Part shown: positions 58,408 through 64,000 of the stretch, piece after piece
Position numbering within the stretch: the stretch's first letter is position 1
Layout of the letters: every line of letters begins with the position of its first letter
Assembly (NCBI GenBank): GCA_963693365.1
Contig: CAVNZM010000007.1
Coordinates: forward strand, 10,292,001 to 10,356,000
DNA from: Amoebidium appalachense
Lineage: Eukaryota; Ichthyosporea
Direction: 5' to 3'
Length of the DNA: 64,000 nucleotides
Position numbers and translations under genes: made by a program
Notes under the pieces: generated by a model
The model's database searches: none
What the model was told of the DNA's origin: nothing
What the model saw: only the letters and a program-made list of their open reading frames with translations

Positions 58408-61011
58408 CTGCAATGAAAAACAGTCAGCACGGATACAACACCCCCCCCCCCTCCCCCCCCGTCAACCTTCTCACACACATACACACAGACACACAACACA
58501 CAACACACACACACACGCGCGTGTACAGGGTCACCCAACACACCAAAACAAACAAGAACACGGACACATCACACGGTTTGGTGATGCATGCACGTTGCTA
58601 CGCATTCTACGGCCGCTAAATAATCGTACGAGTTGGTATCGTGGCATTGTAGTCATGGCGTCATGGGCAAAACAAAGCAGTGGATGGGGTTTGAGGTACG
58701 CGACACGGGCTTCCAAATCCCCGTTGGTGGCTGTACGTGTTTGTTCCCGGTCCATCTAATATACCTATGTGCACGTATGTCTCAGTGTAGGTATGTGTCT
58801 GTGTTAGGGCAAGGGGGATGCTTTGAGAGGGTGGTGGTGGTGGTGGTGGTGGTGGTGGTGGTGGTGGTGGGGGTATAATGTATGCGTTAGAGGGTTGGAA
58901 ATATGGAGAAGACAACAAAGAGCAACAACAAAACGTCACAAAAGTGGGAAATACAAAATCAAACTTAAGGGGATCTATTGGGTGACGTTTCCGCTCATAG
59001 TGGCGCCTATTTCCTAGTAAAGCAAATGGGTGATTGCGATCCAATAAGGCGCCGCATCCTTAATGACAAGATTATCTGCGGCCATCCGTAGTTAAATTGG
59101 CCAATGGAAAAGAGCCTTGTAATGGGGAGTAGTATAGCGTAATCACCGCGTGTGTTTTTTTGTCCCCACTACTTCAATTAGAAAAAAAAATTCGTATTGC
59201 GTCCAAAATTGCCAGAACGTCGTTTTTTGACATGCCCGAGGGCTAAATGGAAGCCTTTTTGCTTCAGCTAAATTCCAAAGTATACTTCCATATTGCCTTA
59301 GCTTAGTGTAATATACAAGTACCATCTACGGGCATGTGGAAAGAAATCGGCTTCCATTTGGCCCTCGGGCATAATAAGAAAACATTATTTATTGAGGTTG
59401 GGGGGGGGGGGGGGTCAGAGCAAATGCGCAGCTATAATCTAGGGTCTAAACCCTACTTTACCGCTAGTACGCGTTTGGTTTACACTCCTCTGGTTCCAGG
59501 AAAGTTGCGTTTTCCCTGCTCGCGGACAATTGGTCCATTGCGCATCGGCTCGGCCATTTTTGGCCAATCACATGGGCGTTGTCCCGATTTTGGCGCCAAT
59601 GTTTGTGGATTGGGCCGCCTCTGATTGGTTACTAGGACATAGATCGTTGTTGCAGCCGCCATGCATGAACTGTCAAAAGCAGTGGAAAGGGCGCGTTTTT
59701 GCAAAGCTCCCTTACGATACATGTAAAGATACATTTTTGCAGGTTAACTGCATGTACCGCTTGGCCGGCCGTTATGCTCGGCTGTGCCGACCAGCCTTCT
59801 TTTTTTTTGAATTCAAAAACTTGTGGCGGGAAGGCGTATGTGTGGGCCACGGCGGTATAAAAACCCGCAAATACCTATGGCCTTTTCCATTGGATCATTA
59901 CATTATCCACTGTTTATTGCGTCTATGGTCATGCTGTCATCGCGGCGCTGGTAAAATGGGAATACGGTACACCAATGGAAATACTGGATCTATGCTAACC
60001 ATGAAAGGTTAGTCTGGTGGCTCGTAATTCTATGATTGGATGTTCATCGACCAATCGCACAGCGGCAGACCCTCGAAAAATCACCCGATAGATCCCCTTA
60101 AAAGCAAGGTCCGTATCTACCATTTTAGCGTTTGGGCGGTGAGCCACATTGGTGACGTCAATTTGTTAACAATTTCCACGCAGCCGTTTAGGTGCCCAGA
60201 ACATGGCGCGAAAATGGCCCGGCTTTTTCAGATGTCGACATAGGCTAGTCTCGGTATTTGACACAAATTTACGACGTCCACTGATTGGTCAGAGCCATCT
60301 GAGAAATGTGGCTCACGGATGCTCTTCGGCCGACGCTAAAATGGTAGATACGGAATTTGGTTTAAGCGTGCAGGCAGAAGACACTGGAGGGTTACCTTTT
60401 GCTGCTGCTTGTCTTGCTGGGGGCTGGTGGGGCCTCTTGATTGATCTCCTGAGAGGGGGAAATGAGGGTTGGTGGTCGAATGTGCTGTAGCCGTAGGTGG
60501 GTGCACATGTGCTATAACCATGGGTGGGTGCGCATGTGCTATAACCATGGGTGGGTGCGCATGTGCTATAACCATGGGTGGGTGCGCATGTGCTATAACC
60601 ATGGGTGGGTGCGCATGTGCTATAACCATGGGTGGGTGCGCATGTGCTATAACCATGGGTGGGTGCGCATGTGCTATAACCATGGGTGGGTGCGCATGTG
60701 CTATAACCATGGGTGGGTGCGCATGTGCTATAACCATCCCCAGCGATTTGGCTCAACACCCAGAGCCAATAACAGTACATAGAGTGACCTCACATCCAAA
60801 TGAGCCGTGCAGAACATTACACTACATAGACATACACATACATCCCCCGTCCCCCCCCCCCTCCCCCAAACCTTGAATAATTTCTCTTGTCCCCCCCCCC
60901 CCCCAAAAAAAAAAAAATAATAATAAAAAATAAGAAAAAACACACCCCGGCAAGCACTTTGCCGAAACAGCGGCCATGTCAAACATGCAGGCATGCACGT
61001 GCAGTGCACAA

Positions 61012-61061
<50 letters not shown>

Positions 61062-61252
61062 GTGCGCGCGCGCACACACACACTCACCCACCCACCTTGC
61101 ACCCTGTGCACTGCCACTGTTTTGTGTCTTCGTCCAGCCCCAGGCACTCTGCATGTCCCCCCTCACCACAGCCCAAACACAGCACCAAATCTCCCCCCGT
61201 ATTGCACTTCTTGCATGTCTGCCGGGGCATGTGTGAGTCCCTGGAACCCGCT

Positions 61253-61307
<55 letters not shown>

Positions 61308-61936
61308 CCCCAAAACCACCGGCACCCCAAAAAAGTCCCAAAAATAAATAAATAAAGAAAACAACAATAACACCAACAATCTCGTCCTCTCCACTGGTGC
61401 ATCTCGAAGGCAACACACGGTTTCCGACGTTGAGCACGCACCAAGAACACACCTCATACATAACCAAGGTCTCAACACATCACCACCATGTGCCGGTTCT
61501 AGTGCAATCAGGGGTGTTTCAGTTGTACCGTGGGATGCTTGGTTTTAGTGCAGGAAGGTTTTGGTTGTACCGTGCAGTGCATGGTTTTAGTGCAATGAGG
61601 GGTTTTAGCTGTACCGTGCAGTGCTGGCACGTCCACTGGTCCCTGGCCTGTGGGGTCTTTGCACAGTCACTGTGCACCATGGCATGGCACTTGTTGCAGC
61701 GCAGCAGCCCCGTCCTGCCTGTGTTCTTACCGCACTGCTGGCAGGTCTGCACGGCGATCAAGTCAGTCCTTCATATAACCATATATGCTCAAACACAACC
61801 TTCCCCCTCCTCCCCTCCCGGCTGTCTTCACACCTTCAAACACATAAAGACATGCTGCCGCCAACTTACTACACATTACACACCTTCCCCACTAAAACAC
61901 ACAGGCAACCACGCAACCTCCATCTTACCACATCTC

Positions 61937-62008
<72 letters not shown>

Positions 62009-63734
62009 GCACGACCCCATCTTACCTTACCCCCCCCCCCCCCCACACACACACACGAACACATCACTCCCACAGCCACCCAGCCCAACTCACCTGGCAT
62101 GCCGTGCAGTACCAGTCACCCGCAGGGATTCTGGCCAGTGCAGGTTTGAGGCAGAAGATGTGGAAGCCCCGGTCACAGCCATCACACAGGAGCATCTTAT
62201 CATCGTGGTTTGACCGCCGGCACACACTGCATTTCTGCACGTGCACACACACACACACACACATGCAGGGCGTTAGCACACATGAACCGTGTTGCATACA
62301 GCCACCGGCCATTCACAATGTCACACACGGCCACCAACACATGTGCATTTCTGCGTATCTAATTAGCTTCATCTCCATCACATTATAACACCAACCCGCT
62401 GCAAAAACACACCATTCTCATTAGTCCCCTCCCCCCCCCCCCCCCCCCCCCCCCAACCTTTCCCTTCCGGTGAGAAGATTTCCTTACGCCCACAACCGTG
62501 TTGTTTGTGAAGTTTTGGTGCAACTGTATGCGCAGGCAAGATGCATGTGAACAAAGGTGTGTGTTTGTGTGTGTGTGCGTAGGGGAGGGGGGGGACATAC
62601 GGCCTGCTCGGCGGACTTGTCCCATGTGACGGACTCAATCAGCACGTGCAGCATCAGTGCCAGGGCGGACCAATTGCGGCACTCAAGAACCCCCGCCACA
62701 TACTGTGCACGCCTGTTGCACCCCCACCATGAAATTTGGTCAGCCACCTAGACCACATGGACACCACATGCGGCCGGCCATTCACTCCCTGTGCTGTGCC
62801 CGCCCCCCCCTCCCCCACCCCCCCAAACACAAATCCCCTTCTCACCCTATAAATGATCCTACATCCCACAGAGCTGCCTGTTTACCCCCCCCCCCCCCCC
62901 CCCCACAAAACAAGTGCACGTACCATTTTTCAGCCAGGGCCAGCCTCTGTGCGGGGGTCATGTCCTCCAGTGAGGCCTCACCCCCCAATGCTGTAGCTGC
63001 CGTGGCCATGTATGCTGCTGGGGGCTGCAGCATGCGCACATACACACACTGCGCTAGCTGCACAAGCAGGCCCTGCAGTGCACCAAGCCTGATAAAAGCA
63101 TATGGTCAGGCATGGTGTGTGTGTGTGTATGTATGTATGTGTGTGGGTGTGTGGGTGTGTGTGGGCGTGTGTGTGTGTGGGGGGGGGGGGGGGGGGGGGG
63201 GGGGGAGGAGGGGGGAGATGGAGGGGCGAAAGGTAAGGAGCAGGACTGTGATCTATGGCCTTACACAACCGATGAGTGGAACTAAGTGGTACTGTTGCAA
63301 ATTGGGCGTGTGCTGTTTTGGTGTGTTGTGTGTGTATGTGTGTGTGTGTGTGTGGGGGGAGGGTTTTTCTTTTGAATAAATGGTTGTAGGGGTGTTTACG
63401 CGCGAGCGTGCCTGGATGTGCAAGAGGGCGGGGAAATATAAGGCAATAGTCTGTTCAGGTGAATGGGAGGATTAAAGAAGCGGATGGGCTGTGATTGCCA
63501 GTGAGGGACTCTGGTAGGGGACAAGAGGTGTGTGTGTGTGGTGGTGGTGGTGGTGGTGGTGGTGGGGGGGGGGGGGGGGGGGGGGGGGGGGGAGGAGGAC
63601 GAACATGTGAGAGCCTGAAATGGGATGGAGGGGGAAGAGGGCAACAGAGAGAGACGGAACATGAGAGAAGAGGGGGGAAAGGTGGAGAAGAGAGAGAGAG
63701 AGAGGGAGGGGGGGGGGGGGGGGGGGGGGGGAGG

Positions 63735-63777
<43 letters not shown>

Positions 63778-63987
63778 CAAGGTCATAGAAAGCCACAGAG
63801 AGCCACAGAGGTAGATTTAGCGAAAGAAAGCCAACCCAAACCTCCAAAGAGGTGAATGGGCCGGTGGTTGGGGAGGGGTATGAGGAAGACGGGATGGGAT
63901 TTGGGTGGGGGGGGAATGCACATACTGGTCCTGTTGAGATGTGACGGTGGGCAGAGCAGCAATGTCTTCAAGCCACCCGTCCCTCCC
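58233..63987 (-). CDS. BAZ1-like: BAZ/ACF1-like PHD-finger chromatin protein, 5' part beyond window
   Basis: Exons (minus, high to low): 63987-63926, 63088-62924, 62712-62601, 62234-62094, 61746-61615, 61218-61096, 60448-60396, 58407-58233, all in phase, ending at a TAG. Nuclear ISWI-partner type protein. The segment CRNWSALALMLHVLIESVTW, DKSAEQA, then KCSVCRRSNHDDKMLLCDGC matches the BAZ1/WSTF/ACF1 arrangement in which a helical '...W(D/E)KS' segment runs straight into the PHD finger. Two more zinc-finger exons and a short Lys/Arg-rich tail follow. No bromodomain exon is seen before the stop, unlike animal BAZ1A/BAZ1B. DDT and WHIM regions would lie beyond base 64000. Confidence 0.88.
58965..60101. 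mobile_element. 1.13-kb element with TTAA flanks and 17-bp inverted ends
   Basis: GGGGATCTATTGGGTGA starts at 58969 right after TTAA (58965-58968). Its inverted copy, one mismatch, ends at 60097 right before TTAA (60098-60101). TTAA duplication is the hallmark of piggyBac-type insertion, though the terminal bases are not the usual CCY. An internal 24-bp inverted repeat (59232-59255 and 59349-59372) sits inside. It carries no intact ORF for a transposase, so non-autonomous. It lies in the intron between BAZ-like exons 60396 and 58407. Confidence 0.65.
60111..60352. mobile_element. 242-bp inverted-repeat element beside the TTAA element
   Basis: Arms CCGTATCTACCATTTTAGCG (60111-60130) and its perfect complement (60333-60352), with a second matched inner block GTGAGCCACATT (60139-60150, complement 60305-60316). 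It starts ten bases from the TTAA element, so it may be a second MITE or an outer part of a composite one. Confidence 0.55.
60490..60735. repeat. 27-bp minisatellite, 9 copies
   Basis: Unit TGGGTGGGTGCGCATGTGCT plus ATAACCA, nearly perfect. As 27 is a multiple of 3, frames remain open on both strands and give spurious repeats. In the BAZ-like intron between exons 61096 and 60448. Confidence 0.95.
61096..61218 (-). CDS. PHD finger 3
   Basis: TCKKCNTGGDLVLCLGCGEG, GHAECLGLDEDTKQWQCTGC: a compact C4HC3-type finger with GGDLVLC as in H3K4me0 readers. Single phase-0 exon, so the three fingers sit in three consecutive, in-frame, interchangeable exons. Confidence 0.85.
61615..61746 (-). CDS. PHD finger 2
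   Basis: TCQQCGKNTGRTGLLRCNKC, HAMVHSDCAKTP, QWTCQHCT: eight metal ligands in C4HC3 spacing but without the acidic LLCDGCD motif. The binding surface therefore differs from PHD finger 1. Single phase-0 exon. Confidence 0.85.
61936..62006. repeat. (AC)n microsatellite
   Basis: About 35 AC units in the intron between PHD finger 1 and PHD finger 2 exons. Confidence 0.9.
62094..62234 (-). CDS. PHD finger 1 (canonical BAZ type)
   Basis: C4HC3 pattern: KCSVCRRSNHDDKMLLCDGC, DRGFHIFCLKP, IPAGDWYCTAC. It includes the LLCDGCD and GDWYC motifs of histone-H3-tail-reading PHD fingers. Single exon, phase 0 at both ends, so it is a modular exon. Confidence 0.93.
62601..63987 (-). CDS. BAZ-like helical region before the PHD fingers
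   Basis: 63987-63926 encodes GRDGWLEDIAALPTVTSQQD. 63088-62924 encodes LGALQGLLVQLAQCVYVRML, then a loop and SLEDMTPAQRLALAEKW. 62712-62601 encodes RAQYVAGVLECRNWSALALM, then LHVLIESVTWDKSAEQA. Junction phases 2, 2, 0 fit. The last exon is the conserved helix preceding the PHD finger in BAZ proteins. Confidence 0.8.
63179..63205. repeat. (GT)n and G run in BAZ-like intron
   Basis: A GT-rich tract leads into about 26 G. Similar G runs occur at 63563-63590 and 63710-63731, the last followed by (GA)n to 63772. No coding signal between 63100 and 63925. Confidence 0.85.
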
Positions 63988-64000
63988 CTGCATGTCCCCT

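Overview
The window is nuclear DNA from an intron-rich eukaryote. Genes are split into many short exons (14 to about 730 bases), with GT..AG junctions whose phases can be followed from exon to exon. Domain combinations such as a Diaphanous-type formin and a BAZ/ISWI-type PHD protein do not occur in bacteria. Introns and spacers are packed with long (GT/AC)n tracts, homopolymer G or C runs of 20-80 bases and several minisatellites. The species cannot be named from this sequence. A protist, alga or unicellular relative of animals with a repeat-rich genome fits best, but this is inference.

All five recognised genes lie on the minus strand. (1) About 22.7 kb to the left edge: a Diaphanous-related formin with proline-rich N-terminus, GTPase-binding domain, FH3/DID, coiled coil, FH1 and the first part of FH2. 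Its C-terminus lies beyond base 1. (2) 42.7-30.2 kb: a GH88-type unsaturated-glucuronyl-hydrolase-like protein with both catalytic-type aspartates and a hydrophobic segment at each end. (3) 45.07-43.6 kb: a nearly intronless gene with a low-complexity N-terminus, a coiled coil and an HTH_Tnp_4-like (PIF/Harbinger-type) helix-turn-helix, broken by a one-base frame shift in a C run. (4) 50.94-49.5 kb: the first two exons of an unrecognised gene. (5) From the right edge to 58.2 kb: the C-terminal half of a BAZ1/ACF1-like chromatin protein with three PHD fingers, a basic tail and no bromodomain.

The spacers 22.7-30.2 kb and 45.1-58.2 kb hold mobile-element debris. This includes a LINE reverse-transcriptase remnant, several inverted-repeat (MITE-like) elements (one flanked by TTAA), and an insertion with a 44-base A tail bracketed by a perfect 14-bp direct repeat. 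A dispersed family of at least six copies sits in introns of genes 1 and 2, always in the same orientation. It carries RNA polymerase III A-box-like and B-box-like motifs and ends in a C run on its sense strand, so it looks like a SINE with a poly(C) tail. This is the best candidate here for something undescribed.

The genes do not form an operon or pathway; they are independent nuclear loci for actin assembly, uronide hydrolysis, DNA binding and chromatin remodelling. At three places (FH1, gene 3, gene 4) a one-base change in a homopolymer would restore an obviously coding frame, so consensus errors in homopolymers must be considered.
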